This document shows, piece by piece, positions 18,242 through 28,055 of a stretch of 64,000 nt of DNA. Each line of letters begins with the position of its first letter. Position 1 is the stretch's first letter. The position numbers were made by a program, and so were the translations under genes. The DNA is from CAZKUR01 sp964556005 (GTDB lineage Bacteria; Bacteroidota; Ignavibacteria; Ignavibacteriales; Ignavibacteriaceae). Location: the NCBI GenBank assembly GCA_964556005.1, contig CAZKUR010000005.1:1-64000 (forward strand), in the 5' to 3' direction. Below the pieces are notes generated by a model. It did not search any database, was not told the origin of the DNA, and saw only the letters and a program-made list of their open reading frames with translations.

Positions 18242-18705
18242 CCAATTCCTCTATGTTATTATTTCTATTTTTTGATTATTTAAGAAATAAATTATAATTA
18301 AATTTGCTATTACAAAAAAGTACTAATACCAGTATCGTTTTGAAGAAACGACAATTATTATACCAAAGGCAGGATGAAATTTAATTATAATGAACTATTA
18401 CAAATTTATATAAAAAAATTCAATGAGTAAATTTTTAGACGTAACTATTAATATATTTTTTTTACGGAAAATTGTAGCATACCTATAATTCTTTTTCTCT
18501 AGTCCAAAGGGTAATTTGGTTAGTTTTGCTCATTAATTGTAAATTTTACATATAATTGCTCAAACCGTAAACTAAATAATAATGATTTTTTTACGGTTTT
18601 AATAATCATCTGCATCACATTTTATTTTTTATCAGAAATTAAGTTTAACTTTGAATTGAGAAATCATTAAGAATAATTATACTATTGTTAACTTGGAAAG
18701 TTATT
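18242..18705. other. Divergent intergenic region (464 bases)
   Basis: This region separates the leftward envelope operon from the rightward GH13 operon and should hold both promoters. TAACTTTG at 18646-18653 matches the Bacteroidota TAnnTTTG -7 box, 53 bases before the GH13 start, but the -33 element is weak. No gene was found. Confidence 0.4.
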
Positions 18706-20172
18706 ATGCTAAATCCGAAACTGCTGGAGATTAATACCCGTATCTGGATTAAAAAATTTGGTGAAAACAAAAAGCTTTCTGAAATTCCCGATACCTATTT
18801 TAAAGATCTTGCAGATAAGGGAATTAATATCATTTGGCTTATGGGAGTCTGGGAAGGATGTAAATCGATAATTGATAAATGCTGCTTCAGCTTAGAACTT
18901 ATTTCTGCTTACAATCAAGCCCTCAATAATTGGAGCAAAGAAGATGTAATCGGTTCCCCCTTTGCAATAGATGATTATAAAATTAATCCAGCGCTTGGGG
19001 GTCTTGATGATTTATATAAATTGAAAGCCAAATTAAATTCACTTGGGATAAAATTAATATTGGATTTTATTCCTAATCATTTCAACGCAGATACAAGTCT
19101 AATTAATACCAATCCTGAAATTTTTCTGCCGGCAGATGAAGAACTTTTCAGAAGGGATTCATTTACTTTTTTTACTGCAGGAGCCGGAAAATATTTTGCT
19201 CATGGAAGAGATCCCTTGTTCCCCGCCTGGACAGACACGGTACAGATAAATTATTTTAATGAACAAGCACGTAACTTTATGATCGATAAGCTGCTCGGTC
19301 TCTCGGAAATCTGCGATGGCGTCCGATGCGATATGGCAATGCTGCAGTTAAATAATATTTTTCAAAATACATGGCTCGGGATTCTGAGTAAATTTAATTA
19401 TAATAAGCCGGGAAAAGAATTTTGGGAAATGGCTATTAAAAAAATTAAGGAACATAATCCCGGTTTTATCTTTTTAGGAGAAGCGTACTGGGATCTCGAA
19501 TGGAGGCTGCAGCAGCTTGGTTTCGATTTCACTTATGATAAAAGACTGTCCGACAGACTTGCGGCAAATGATATAAACGGTGTACGGGCACACTTGACTG
19601 CCGATAAAGACTATCAATTAAAATCTGCAAGATTTCTTGAAAATCACGACGAACCGCGTGCAATTTCAAAATTCGGCGAACAAAAATCTCTTGCTGCTGC
19701 TGTTGTTATTTCTACTATTCAAGGGATGAGATTTTTTTATGACGGCCAGTTTGAAGGTAAGAAAATAAAATTACCAGTGCAGCTTGGAAGGGAACCGAAA
19801 GAAAAAGTCCATAATAATGTCAAGAATTTTTATGATAAAATTTTAAAAATTACAAGCGACGATGTATTTGTTAATGGTGAATGGAATCAGCTTGTACCTT
19901 TTTCGGCAGGCAGTAATAATGAGAGCTTTAATAATTTTTTCGCATGGATGTGGGAAAGCCAAAAAAAAGCAGCAATTATTATTATAAATTATTCCGGCAC
20001 TCTTTCTCAATGCAGAGTAAAATTTAACTTGGAAGCAAAAAATGATCGGGTGGTTTTGAACGATCTATTAAACGGTTTAAAATTTATCCGGTATATGAGC
20101 GAGATAAATTCCGTCGGCCTTTATATAGAACTTAAAGCCTATGCCAGTCATATCTTCTCAATTGAAAAATAA
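18706..20172 (+). CDS. GH13 alpha-amylase-family glycosidase
   Basis: 488 residues from the ATG at 18706, preceded by GGAAAG; an in-frame TTG at 18685 lies upstream but is less likely. All four GH13 regions are present: DFIPNHF (region I), CDGVRCDMA with nucleophile D209, FLGEAYW with acid/base E259, and FLENHDEPRA with D315. There is no signal peptide, so it acts in the cytoplasm. It starts an operon with a family 2 glycosyltransferase (22 bases later) and a DUF2064 protein. The exact substrate is unknown; a cytoplasmic alpha-glucan or a glycosyl donor or acceptor is possible. Confidence 0.9.
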   Translation: MLNPKLLEINTRIWIKKFGENKKLSEIPDTYFKDLADKGINIIWLMGVWEGCKSIIDKCCFSLELISAYNQALNNWSKEDVIGSPFAIDDYKINPALGGLDDLYKLKAKLNSLGIKLILDFIPNHFNADTSLINTNPEIFLPADEELFRRDSFTFFTAGAGKYFAHGRDPLFPAWTDTVQINYFNEQARNFMIDKLLGLSEICDGVRCDMAMLQLNNIFQNTWLGILSKFNYNKPGKEFWEMAIKKIKEHNPGFIFLGEAYWDLEWRLQQLGFDFTYDKRLSDRLAANDINGVRAHLTADKDYQLKSARFLENHDEPRAISKFGEQKSLAAAVVISTIQGMRFFYDGQFEGKKIKLPVQLGREPKEKVHNNVKNFYDKILKITSDDVFVNGEWNQLVPFSAGSNNESFNNFFAWMWESQKKAAIIIINYSGTLSQCRVKFNLEAKNDRVVLNDLLNGLKFIRYMSEINSVGLYIELKAYASHIFSIEK

Positions 20173-20194
20173 ACTGCCTGAAAATTTCTGTTAG

Positions 20195-20893
20195 ATGAAA
20201 ATTGTTACAATCATACCTGCTTACAACGAAGAAAAATCGATATCGAAAGTAATTAAAGAAATTCCTGAAGATTTGGTTTCCGAAATAATTGTTGTCGATA
20301 ATAATTCTACTGACAGAACATCGGAAGGTGCGGCAAATGCCGGCGCAACAGTTTTAAAAGAAAGCATTCAGGGTTACGGCGCTTCATGTTTAAATGCAAT
20401 AAACTATATTAATAATTTGGAAAAGAAACCGGAAATAGTAGTTTTTATTGACGGTGATTATAGCGATTTTCCTAAAGAAATTAGCATAATAGTAGAACCT
20501 ATACTGAACAATGAATTTGATTTTGTCCTTGGTTCCCGTGTACTTGGTAAACGGGAGAAAGGAGCTTTGCCTGTTCAATCGAGAATCGGCAGCATGATTG
20601 CAGGATTTTTAATAAATTTATTCTGGAATAAAAAGTACACTGATCTTGGTCCTTTAAGAGCAATAAAATTTGATAAGCTTCTTGGTTTAAATATGAATGA
20701 TAAATGGTATGGCTGGACTGTCGAAATGCAAATAAAAGCTATTAAAAAAAATTTGCGAATACTGGAAATTCCCGTCAGCTACAGGAAAAGAATCGGCAAA
20801 TCTAAAGTTACAGGTACTTTTAAAGGGACACTACTTGCGAGTATAATAATTTTAAAAACTATTTTTGAAGAATTATTAGTTAAAGAAAAATAA
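20195..20893 (+). CDS. Family 2 glycosyltransferase (dolichyl-phosphate-mannose-synthase-like)
   Basis: A 232-residue GT-A enzyme. VTIIPAYNEEKSISKVI at the start and EIIVVDNNSTDRT form the nucleotide-binding part, and VVFIDGDYSDFP holds the metal-binding DGD. GSRVLGKREKGALP and the later WTVEMQIKAIKKNLRILEIPVSYRKRIGKSKV match the DPM1/DPG-synthase group. There is no C-terminal membrane segment, so it is a soluble or peripheral enzyme. It sits between the GH13 and DUF2064 genes with spacers of 22 and 19 bases, suggesting a shared glycan or glycolipid pathway. Confidence 0.88.
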   Translation: MKIVTIIPAYNEEKSISKVIKEIPEDLVSEIIVVDNNSTDRTSEGAANAGATVLKESIQGYGASCLNAINYINNLEKKPEIVVFIDGDYSDFPKEISIIVEPILNNEFDFVLGSRVLGKREKGALPVQSRIGSMIAGFLINLFWNKKYTDLGPLRAIKFDKLLGLNMNDKWYGWTVEMQIKAIKKNLRILEIPVSYRKRIGKSKVTGTFKGTLLASIIILKTIFEELLVKEK

Positions 20894-20912
20894 TTTCTTC
20901 TGATTTGTTACA

Positions 20913-21611
20913 ATGAAAGTAAAACCGGACAACTGTTTAATAATCTTTATTAAATACCCTGAGGAAGGAAAAGTAAAGACAAGGCTTGCGCAAACTTTAA
21001 GTAATAAATTTGCATTCGAATTTTATAAATCCTGTGCGGAATATACTTTAATCGAAGCAAGCAAATTGCTCAAAAAAAAAGTTGATATACATTTATTCTT
21101 TTTTTCTCTTAAATCGATAAGTGAAATTACAAATTGGATTGGTGGTGAATTCCAACTTCATGAGCAGCGGGGTGAAAATCTTGGAGAAAGGATGCAGCAT
21201 GCATTTAAAACTATCTTCGATAAAGATTACCGAAAAGTAATTATTATTGGAACAGACTTGCCGGATATAAGTGAGAATCTTATAGCAGACTTCTTTTCAC
21301 TATTGGATAAATTCGATTTAGTTATCGGGCCATCGAACGACGGCGGCTATTATTTGCTGGGGATGAAAAAATTTTATCCACAAATCTTCCGGAATATAAA
21401 CTGGTCCACAAGTGAGGTTTTAAAATCTACTCTGAACATTCTACAAAAGAATGAAATAAAAACTAAAATAATCGGCGAGCTCAATGATATTGATACTGAA
21501 TCTGATTTAGTAACCTGGATAAATGTAAATAAAGAAAAAAATCATCCGTTTATGAAAATATTGGAATCACGTGGATTGCTGAAGATTTTCGATGAGAGAA
21601 CAACGACGTGA
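20913..21611 (+). CDS. DUF2064 / TIGR04282-family glycosyltransferase-like protein
   Basis: 232 residues. The N-terminal IIFIKYPEEGKVKTRLAQTL is the nucleotide-sugar-binding start of the family, followed by GENLGERMQHAF, VIIIGTDLPDI and DLVIGPSNDGGYYLLGMKK. The family is described from arsenosugar-type gene clusters as a glycosyltransferase A-fold protein; here it goes with a GH13 and a GT2, so arsenic chemistry is not implied. The chain ends in a short tail after DIDTESDL. It is the third gene of the operon. Confidence 0.85.
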   Translation: MKVKPDNCLIIFIKYPEEGKVKTRLAQTLSNKFAFEFYKSCAEYTLIEASKLLKKKVDIHLFFFSLKSISEITNWIGGEFQLHEQRGENLGERMQHAFKTIFDKDYRKVIIIGTDLPDISENLIADFFSLLDKFDLVIGPSNDGGYYLLGMKKFYPQIFRNINWSTSEVLKSTLNILQKNEIKTKIIGELNDIDTESDLVTWINVNKEKNHPFMKILESRGLLKIFDERTTT

Positions 21612-21676
21612 TAGTAATCTCTTTCATTTTATTCTGGATGCTAATTGTTTTACTTTGTGAAAAATAATAAAACACG

Positions 21677-22741
21677 ATGAAAGAAGTATCGATTAGAGGA
21701 AGAAGCACACAATCAAATCCGAAGAACCGGTTTGAAAAGCTGCATGTTGATTTTGACGACGTAAATTTTTCCAATGAAGAATTGGAATCTGAAAGAAAAA
21801 TTCCCACTGAATTTTGTTCCGATGACTCTAAATCTATAATTGCAACAAACAACAGTTATGATGTTGGTTTCAATTATTCCTTCAATCCCTACCGCGGATG
21901 CGAACATGGATGCATCTATTGTTATGCCCGTCCCACACACGAATTTTTAGGTTTTTCTTCCGGGCTGGATTTTGAAACTAAAATAATGGTTAAAGAAAAT
22001 GCTCCGGAATTGCTGGAAGAAACTTTTAAAAACAAAAATTATAAACCGGATTTAATAATGTTCAGCGGCAACACAGACTGCTATCAGCCAATTGAAAGAA
22101 AATTGGAATTGACAAGAAAATCATTATTTATATGCTTGAAATACAGGAACCCTGTTTCCATAATTACCAAAAATCATTTGATACAAAGAGACGTTGATGT
22201 TTTAAAGGAGCTTTCTGGTTTAAATTTGGTAACTGTAATGCTCAGTATTACTACTCTCGATAATGAACTCACCCGTAAAATGGAACCAAGAACCGCCGCA
22301 CCCGAAAAGCGTATGGAAACAATACATATGCTTTCCGAAAACAACATCCCAGTGGGTGTAAACATTGCACCTGTTATCCCCGGGTTAAATGATGAAGAAA
22401 TTCCTGCTATTTTAAAAGAAGCTGCTGCTAATGGTGCTTACTCTGCCGGCCATTCAATTTTACGATTACCTTATTCGGTAAAAGATTTATTTGTAGATTG
22501 GTTGAAACGTGAGTTTCCAGGAAAAGCCTCAAAGGTTATAAATCGAATAAGAGATACAAGGGGCGGGAAATTGAACGAATCTCAGCTTGGAAAGCGAATG
22601 TCAGGTGAAGGTGAATTCGCCGAAACAATTCACCGATTGTTCAATTTGAGCTGTGAAAAATATAATTTGAATAAAAAAAAGTATGATTTGCCGAACAATC
22701 TTTTTATTAGGGATTTTAAAAGCCAGATGGAATTATTTTGA
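21677..22741 (+). CDS. PA0069-family radical SAM protein
   Basis: 354 residues. The cluster-binding motif is C75-x3-C79-x2-C82 (RGCEHGCIYCYARPTHEFLG), as in the spore-photoproduct-lyase-like PA0069 group. MFSGNTDCYQPIERKLELTRK and APVIPGLNDEEIP are also family hallmarks. The function of the group is not established; it is thought to be a radical enzyme acting on nucleic acids or another unknown substrate. It lies 65 bases after the DUF2064 gene in the same direction, so it could belong to the same transcript, but the functional link is unclear. Confidence 0.9.
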   Translation: MKEVSIRGRSTQSNPKNRFEKLHVDFDDVNFSNEELESERKIPTEFCSDDSKSIIATNNSYDVGFNYSFNPYRGCEHGCIYCYARPTHEFLGFSSGLDFETKIMVKENAPELLEETFKNKNYKPDLIMFSGNTDCYQPIERKLELTRKSLFICLKYRNPVSIITKNHLIQRDVDVLKELSGLNLVTVMLSITTLDNELTRKMEPRTAAPEKRMETIHMLSENNIPVGVNIAPVIPGLNDEEIPAILKEAAANGAYSAGHSILRLPYSVKDLFVDWLKREFPGKASKVINRIRDTRGGKLNESQLGKRMSGEGEFAETIHRLFNLSCEKYNLNKKKYDLPNNLFIRDFKSQMELF

Positions 22742-22822
22742 GGTTTAAATTATAGTATAAAAATTATGCCGAAAAATTTATAAATTTGAAACTTATTTAT
22801 CTGAAAATCATCCTATTACAAC

Positions 22823-23080
22823 ATGGCACAAAAAAAGAATATCAAAAGAGAAAGACATATAGGCAAAAATAAGCCTGAAAAAAAACCATTTATAGATCCA
22901 AAATATAAAAACACTTTTTGGACGGTAGTAATCGTTTTTATATTATTGATATTTTTCATTTTAAATAATACCAGGCCTGAGCCGGAACACGGAGAATATC
23001 CTCCAAATTATAATTCGAATCAAGTACACAAGGAATTAGATTCAACAGTTACGCCTGTTCCGGATATAATTCATAAATAG
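22823..23080 (+). CDS. Small single-TM protein, 85 residues
   Basis: No family is recognised. A very basic N-terminal 30 residues (KKNIKRERHIGKNKPEKKP) precede one membrane helix (about 32-49: FWTVVIVFILLIFFILNN), and a polar tail rich in Pro and Asn follows outside. It stands 12 bases before the TlpA-like gene and is probably co-transcribed with it. The positive-inside rule gives a cytoplasmic N-terminus. Confidence 0.6.
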   Translation: MAQKKNIKRERHIGKNKPEKKPFIDPKYKNTFWTVVIVFILLIFFILNNTRPEPEHGEYPPNYNSNQVHKELDSTVTPVPDIIHK

Positions 23081-23092
23081 AAAAGGTAAAAT

Positions 23093-23641
23093 ATGATTAA
23101 AAGAATTTTTTATCCCATAATTATTTTAACTCTTTTGATTTTCGGATGTCAGAAGAGCAGCAACCTTTCAGTTCATAAAGCAAATAATTCATTAACAGTT
23201 TCACATGCAGTAAACAAGGGAGGAGACAATGCATATGATTTTTCGCTTCAAAGTGTTAGTGGAAAAACCGTTAAATTAACCGATTATAAAGGTAAAGTAG
23301 TAATTCTCGATTTTTGGGCAACCTGGTGCGGGCCATGCAGGAGAGGCATTCCCGATTTGATAGATATTCAGAAAAAATACAAGAATAAAGTAGCTGTTCT
23401 TGGTATTTCTTTGGATCAAGATAATACTAAAGCCGACCTTGTTCCTTTCATTAAAAATATCGGGATAAATTACCCGGTCTTGTATGCCAATATGGATGTC
23501 GTTATGAATTACGGAAACATTCAAGCTATACCGACAACTTTTATAATTGACCAGAGCGGAAAGATTGTTTATAAAAACATCGGTTTAACTTCGAAATCGG
23601 TCTTTATAGAAACGATTGATAATCTTTTAAAGAAATCTTAA
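23093..23641 (+). CDS. TlpA/ResA-like thioredoxin lipoprotein
   Basis: 182 residues. The lipobox LIFGC puts the lipid anchor at Cys19, so the protein faces the periplasm. The thioredoxin fold carries the redox pair W78-C79-G80-P81-C82 in DFWATWCGPC, and the cis-Pro segment IQAIPTTFIID follows. Such proteins reduce disulfides during cytochrome maturation or act in general periplasmic thiol control. No cytochrome genes are adjacent. It is followed by a convergent DUF2905 gene. Confidence 0.88.
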   Translation: MIKRIFYPIIILTLLIFGCQKSSNLSVHKANNSLTVSHAVNKGGDNAYDFSLQSVSGKTVKLTDYKGKVVILDFWATWCGPCRRGIPDLIDIQKKYKNKVAVLGISLDQDNTKADLVPFIKNIGINYPVLYANMDVVMNYGNIQAIPTTFIIDQSGKIVYKNIGLTSKSVFIETIDNLLKKS

Positions 23642-23672
23642 TTCCGAAATATGAAACAATTTTAGAATTCTT

Positions 23673-23897
23673 TTATTTTTTTAACAGGTAGAAAATTAAA
23701 CTTATAATCAAGCTTAACAATAAAGAGGTTACGATAGGGAAGTAAATAGTGATATTTTTTCTTTTTATGACAATATCACCCGGAAGTTTACCGATTAGAG
23801 GGATTTTATCACCGAATAAAAATAATACACCTAAGAGAATTATAATTGAACCAACGATGATTAAAAGTTTTCCGATATTTTGCATTTCCGGGAACAT
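23673..23897 (-). CDS. DUF2905 small membrane protein
   Basis: 74 residues with two membrane segments. The core GKLLIIVGSIIILLGVLFLFGDKIPLIGKLPGDI is characteristic of DUF2905, with the conserved GKLPGDI loop followed by a basic patch (VIKRKN). The function is unknown in all bacteria that carry it. An alternative start at the Met of MQNIGK would shorten it by four residues. Confidence 0.85.
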   Translation of the reverse strand: MFPEMQNIGKLLIIVGSIIILLGVLFLFGDKIPLIGKLPGDIVIKRKNITIYFPIVTSLLLSLIISLIFYLLKK

Positions 23898-24029
23898 ATA
23901 AAAATTAAACCTTTAATATGATTTTTTCAGAAGTTAACTTTAAATATATTGGATTTAATTAAGTTAAATTTAATAAATATCAGTTTCAAAACAATAAAAA
24001 AATTGAAAGCGATAAATTGAAAGTTTAAC

Positions 24030-24419
24030 ATGAGCGACAATACTTCAAATAATAAACCTCGTATTCTAATTACCGAAGATGATTTTGAAAATCAAAAATT
24101 TCTGAAACTTCTTTTAAAGAAAGATTTTGAAGTGAGTGTTTGCGACTCGGCAGATTCATTCTTTTCAATATTAGAAAGCAAAAAATTTGACTTAATTTTA
24201 ATGGACATCTCATTAAAGGGGAGTAAAAACGGTTTAGACCTCACTAAAGAAGTAAGACAGCATCCTGATTATAAAGATATCCCTATTGTTTGTCTTTCTG
24301 CCCATGCATTTAAAATTGATAGGGATAATGCTTTGGAGGCAGGAGTTAATGTATTCCTAACTAAACCGATTGAGAACAATCTTCTTTTAACTACACTTCA
24401 GGGTATAATAAAAAAATAA
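24030..24419 (+). CDS. Receiver-only response regulator
   Basis: 129 residues, a single CheY-like domain. The acidic pair D17-D18, the phosphoacceptor D59 (LILMDISLKG), S90 and K112 (FLTKPIE) are all in place. There is no output domain, so it probably passes phosphate to, or binds, another protein. It has no adjacent kinase; the nearest kinase-like gene (47941-49956) is far away. Its 3' end overlaps the terminator of the convergent PorV-like gene. Confidence 0.92.
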   Translation: MSDNTSNNKPRILITEDDFENQKFLKLLLKKDFEVSVCDSADSFFSILESKKFDLILMDISLKGSKNGLDLTKEVRQHPDYKDIPIVCLSAHAFKIDRDNALEAGVNVFLTKPIENNLLLTTLQGIIKK

Positions 24420-24434
24420 AACCGGATTCCGGTT
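24413..24434 (-). terminator. Terminator of the PorV-like gene
   Basis: On the minus strand AACCGG-AAT-CCGGTT is followed by TTATTTTTTT. The stem is short but GC-rich and lies 10 bases past the stop of the leftward gene. Its T tract is encoded in the last codons of the convergent response regulator. Confidence 0.6.
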
Positions 24435-24443
24435 AAGTCAAAT

Positions 24444-25487
24444 TTATAACCCGTTTCTCAAGAATCTTGGTTCTTCAAGAGTTAAGATAAGAGAAATTCT
24501 ATGACTGTCCGGCAGCCTGTCTGTTTCCGAATAGCTGAATCTCGCAAATGAATAATCGATATTAAGCTTAGGAAGTTTTATTCCGGCACCGATTGTAAAT
24601 TGTTTAACGTCATTGTATCCGGCGCGGATAGAGAAAAGATTTTTAAAGTTAAACTCAAAGCCGGCATGCCCGTCAAAACTAACCGGTCCGATATTAAAAT
24701 ATGATGAATATCGTCTATCTTCAAACCTAATGTCGAAGTCAAGGGCTGGAGTTAGTTTACCACCGAGAATATGCAGTTCATATGAAGCTCCGATTTTTGC
24801 AGTCGGAGAGATCAATTCATTCGTTCCGGTGCTCCATGCGACGAGTGTTGTTGTTATATCCTGGAGATTAGCTCCGACATGCAAATTTTCCATCGGTGTA
24901 TAGTAGCCGCCTACATCAAAGCCGACACCGTAGGCATTAAATTCGGCTATGCTTCTATAAATAATTTTTACGTTTGCTCCGTAATAGAATTTTTCAGTAT
25001 ATCTTTTTGCAAAAGTAAGGTAGAATGCCCAATCCTGATCGCTGAATTCAGTTACTCTACTCGGATCGATTCGGGCGTTAGGATTATTTATATCATAAAT
25101 AACTGTTTGCGTACTTCCGTCAACCAAAGCTTGACGTGTATCAGGGATGCCGTCGACTCCCAGCCTAATAATGCTTAAACCGAAGCTCATATCTTTTCCA
25201 AACGGAATTCCTACCGCAGCATAATCGTAATTAACAAGGCTTCCGAACTGCTCCGAATGCATCAATGAAATTTGCGGATAGTTTATGTTGGCTAAGCCGG
25301 CCGGGTTATAGTATGCGGCTGTTATATCATCAGCGACTCCTGTAAATGCACCACCCATACCGAGCGGCCTGCCGCCGACTCCTATGGCCATAAATTCACC
25401 GGCATATTTTCCAAAAATTGTTTGGGATTGAATTTGAGTGAATGCTATAAAAGCAAAAGTAATGGTAAATAGTACTTTTTTGGCCAT
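24444..25487 (-). CDS. PorV/PorQ-like (UPF0164-type) outer-membrane protein
   Basis: 347 residues from the ATG at 25487 with GGGAG upstream. The signal peptide is KKVLFTITFAFIAFTQIQSQ. The mature start GEFMAIGVGGRPLGMGGAFTGVADDITAAYYNPAGLA is the hallmark of the PorV/PorQ/FadL-like family. Strands such as FYYGANVKIIYRSIAEFNAYGVGFDVGGYY fill the rest. In T9SS organisms PorV shuttles cargo from the translocon to the attachment complex; several PorV-like paralogues usually exist, so this one may not be PorV itself. T9SS cargo proteins are present elsewhere in the window. Confidence 0.8.
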   Translation of the reverse strand: MAKKVLFTITFAFIAFTQIQSQTIFGKYAGEFMAIGVGGRPLGMGGAFTGVADDITAAYYNPAGLANINYPQISLMHSEQFGSLVNYDYAAVGIPFGKDMSFGLSIIRLGVDGIPDTRQALVDGSTQTVIYDINNPNARIDPSRVTEFSDQDWAFYLTFAKRYTEKFYYGANVKIIYRSIAEFNAYGVGFDVGGYYTPMENLHVGANLQDITTTLVAWSTGTNELISPTAKIGASYELHILGGKLTPALDFDIRFEDRRYSSYFNIGPVSFDGHAGFEFNFKNLFSIRAGYNDVKQFTIGAGIKLPKLNIDYSFARFSYSETDRLPDSHRISLILTLEEPRFLRNGL

Positions 25488-25703
25488 CAAAGTTGGCTCC
25501 CTTTCTAAAGAATAAGGAAATTAATAAATTCGAAAGAAAAGATTAGTAAATTGATTCTGAAAATCAAGGCTAATTTTGCATTAGGCGGATAATTTACCTA
25601 CCGGCAGTTCAAAAGCCAAAAGAATCAATCTGAAGTTTAAATAATAATTTTTAAACATACTTAAATGTTCAATGACTTTTTTTTAATCACCAAATCTCAA
25701 TTA

Positions 25704-26450
25704 TTATTTTGATTTACCCTGATTTGCAACGGCTTGAGCTTTTTTCTCTATCTCAGAAGTGTCACCTAAATAATAGTGTTTCAATGGTTTTAGGTTCCCA
25801 TCCAGTTCATATACAAGAGGAACACCTGTCGGGATGTTCAAGCCTACTATTTCATTATCGGGAATATTATCGAGATATTTAACCAATGCGCGGAGACTGT
25901 TTCCGTGTGCCGCAATCAATACTTTTTTCCCGGATTTAATTATGGGAGTTATATTATTTTCCCAATAAGGAAGAAATCTGTTAACTGTATCTTTCAGGCA
26001 TTCAGTGAGAGGAAGTTCTGTTTCAGATAAATCTCTATATCTCGGATCATTACCCGGATACCTGTTGTCTGTCTTTTCAAGAGCAGGGGGCCTGGTATCA
26101 TAGCTTCTTCTCCAGATATGTACCTGTTCATCGCCGAATTTTTTTGCAGTTTCGGCTTTGTTTAATCCCTGCAATGCTCCGTAATGCCTTTCATTCAGCC
26201 GCCATGATCTTTCTACGGGAATCCACATCATATCAAGCTTGTCTAAAGCAATCCATAATGTTCTTATTGCCCGTTTCAAAACGGATGTAAAAGCAATATC
26301 AAAAACATAATTTTCATTCTTTAAAATTTCTCCTGCTTGACCGGCTTCTTTAATGCCTTGTTCCGAAAGATCGACATCCGTCCAGCCGGTAAATCTGTTT
26401 TCTTTGTTCCATATACTTTCACCGTGCCTGAGTAAAACCATTTTAATCAT
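25704..26450 (-). CDS. gpmA: 2,3-bisphosphoglycerate-dependent phosphoglycerate mutase
   Basis: 248 residues, the normal length of the enzyme. [27 protein letters not shown] carries catalytic His9. [21 protein letters not shown] contains the proton-donor Glu, and [18 protein letters not shown] the second catalytic His. It interconverts 3- and 2-phosphoglycerate in glycolysis and gluconeogenesis. GGGAGAG before the ATG at 26450 supports the start. It stands alone between the PorV-like and nhaA genes. Confidence 0.95.
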   Translation of the reverse strand: MIKMVLLRHGESIWNKENRFTGWTDVDLSEQGIKEAGQAGEILKNENYVFDIAFTSVLKRAIRTLWIALDKLDMMWIPVERSWRLNERHYGALQGLNKAETAKKFGDEQVHIWRRSYDTRPPALEKTDNRYPGNDPRYRDLSETELPLTECLKDTVNRFLPYWENNITPIIKSGKKVLIAAHGNSLRALVKYLDNIPDNEIVGLNIPTGVPLVYELDGNLKPLKHYYLGDTSEIEKKAQAVANQGKSK

Positions 26451-26558
26451 TATCTCTCCCGTGTATTTTATTTTTAGTGAAAAATTTATTTAAGAAATAA
26501 AATAAAATTAATAATAATATATTATTGATAGATTGAGTGAAATTACAACAGGGTATAA

Positions 26559-27887
26559 TTAACCTCGTATAGGTTTAGCCTTATTAATTTTGAATATAAG
26601 AAATCCAATTATTCCCGAAATAAGCGAAGCAGTAATAATTCCTATTTTTGAAATGTTTAATAATTCTTCATTTGTAAATGCCAGGTTTGAAATAAATAGC
26701 GACATCGTAAATCCGATACCGGCCAATATACCTGCACCATAAAATTGCCGCCATGTAACTGACGGAGGTTTAGAGGCAATTTTTAATTTTACAGATAAAT
26801 AAGTGAAAATAAAAATGCCAAGCTGTTTACCTAAAAATAATCCTAAAATAATTCCAATGCTTACGGGATTCAATATTGAGTTTAAAAAATTACCTCTTAA
26901 TATAACACCTGCATTAGCAAGTGCAAAGAGCGGCATAATTAAAAAAGAAACCCATGGATTTAGTTTATGCTCGAATCTTTGAAGAGGAGTTAGAACTTTT
27001 TCACATGCTACTTCCATTGCCTGAACGGTTGATTGCCTTTCTTCGTCTGCTAACAAATTGCTTCCCAATTCTCCTGCATTATTAAATTCTTCAATTAATT
27101 CTTTGCCTTTGTTTAAAAATTGTTTGGGGTTAAATCTTGGTTTGACTGGAATGGTAAATGCCAAAAGAACACCGGCAATTGTAGCATGCACCCCTGATTT
27201 TAAAAATGCAAGCCATAGTATTAGACCCAGGACCGAATATACTGTTAAATTTTTCACTCCAATTTTATTCAGGGATATTAAAATAATTACAACTATAAGT
27301 GCAAACAATAAGCTATTTATCGAGATGGTTGATGTATAAAAAAATGCAATTACCAAAACTGCTCCGATATCATCGGCTATCGCCAATGCAGTTACAAATA
27401 TTTTAAGCGGCAGAGGAATTAATCTGCCTAAAAGAGCCATTATTCCTACTACAAAAGCAATGTCGGTTGCCATTGGAATTCCCCAGCCTGATTCTCCAGG
27501 CTTTCCCAAATTAAATATCGTATAAATTAAGGCAGGTATAATCATTCCACCCAATGCAGCAGCGATAGGCAAAGCAGCCTGTTTTGCCGATGAAAGTTCC
27601 CCGACAAAAAATTCTCTTTTAATTTCCAAACCGACGATAAAAAAGAATATTGCCATCAATCCGTCATTTATCCAATGCTGTAATGAATAATTTAATGAAT
27701 ATTCTCCAACGCTTAATGAAATTTTTGTATGCCATAGATGGAAATAATAACTTGAAATTGGAAGATTTGCCCAGCACAGAGCAATAACAGTGCAAAGTAA
27801 TAATAATATTCCACCGGAAGCTTCAATGCTTATAAATTGCTGAAACGGCCTGATTATTTTATCTATTTTTAAATTTTTGTTATCCAT
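26559..27887 (-). CDS. nhaA: Na+/H+ antiporter NhaA
   Basis: 442 residues with about twelve membrane segments. MATDIAFVVGIMALLG and LAIADDIGAVLVIAFFYT carry the paired aspartates that bind Na+. FFFIVGLEIKREFFVGELS is the other signature. An insert rich in charged residues (about 255-295, NAGELGSNLLADEERQST) separates the two halves, as in several long NhaA variants. It exports Na+ in exchange for protons and so controls pH and salt. Confidence 0.95.
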   Translation of the reverse strand: MDNKNLKIDKIIRPFQQFISIEASGGILLLLCTVIALCWANLPISSYYFHLWHTKISLSVGEYSLNYSLQHWINDGLMAIFFFIVGLEIKREFFVGELSSAKQAALPIAAALGGMIIPALIYTIFNLGKPGESGWGIPMATDIAFVVGIMALLGRLIPLPLKIFVTALAIADDIGAVLVIAFFYTSTISINSLLFALIVVIILISLNKIGVKNLTVYSVLGLILWLAFLKSGVHATIAGVLLAFTIPVKPRFNPKQFLNKGKELIEEFNNAGELGSNLLADEERQSTVQAMEVACEKVLTPLQRFEHKLNPWVSFLIMPLFALANAGVILRGNFLNSILNPVSIGIILGLFLGKQLGIFIFTYLSVKLKIASKPPSVTWRQFYGAGILAGIGFTMSLFISNLAFTNEELLNISKIGIITASLISGIIGFLIFKINKAKPIRG

Positions 27888-28055
27888 TATTTATCCGTAT
27901 CGTACAATTCAACTACGAATGATTCGAAAAAGTATGAATTGTAATAAATATTTTTCAATGTACATACTCCCCTCAGAAAAATATTGATTAGATATTTTTA
28001 ATTTTTACGGTATTTAATCATCAAAGGAACCGATAAAGAAAAAGTAGATAAAAAC

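Noticed and set aside
20913..21611. Arsenosugar biosynthesis for the DUF2064 gene
   Set aside because: The family name comes from other contexts. No arsenic methyltransferase or related gene is nearby; the neighbours are sugar enzymes.
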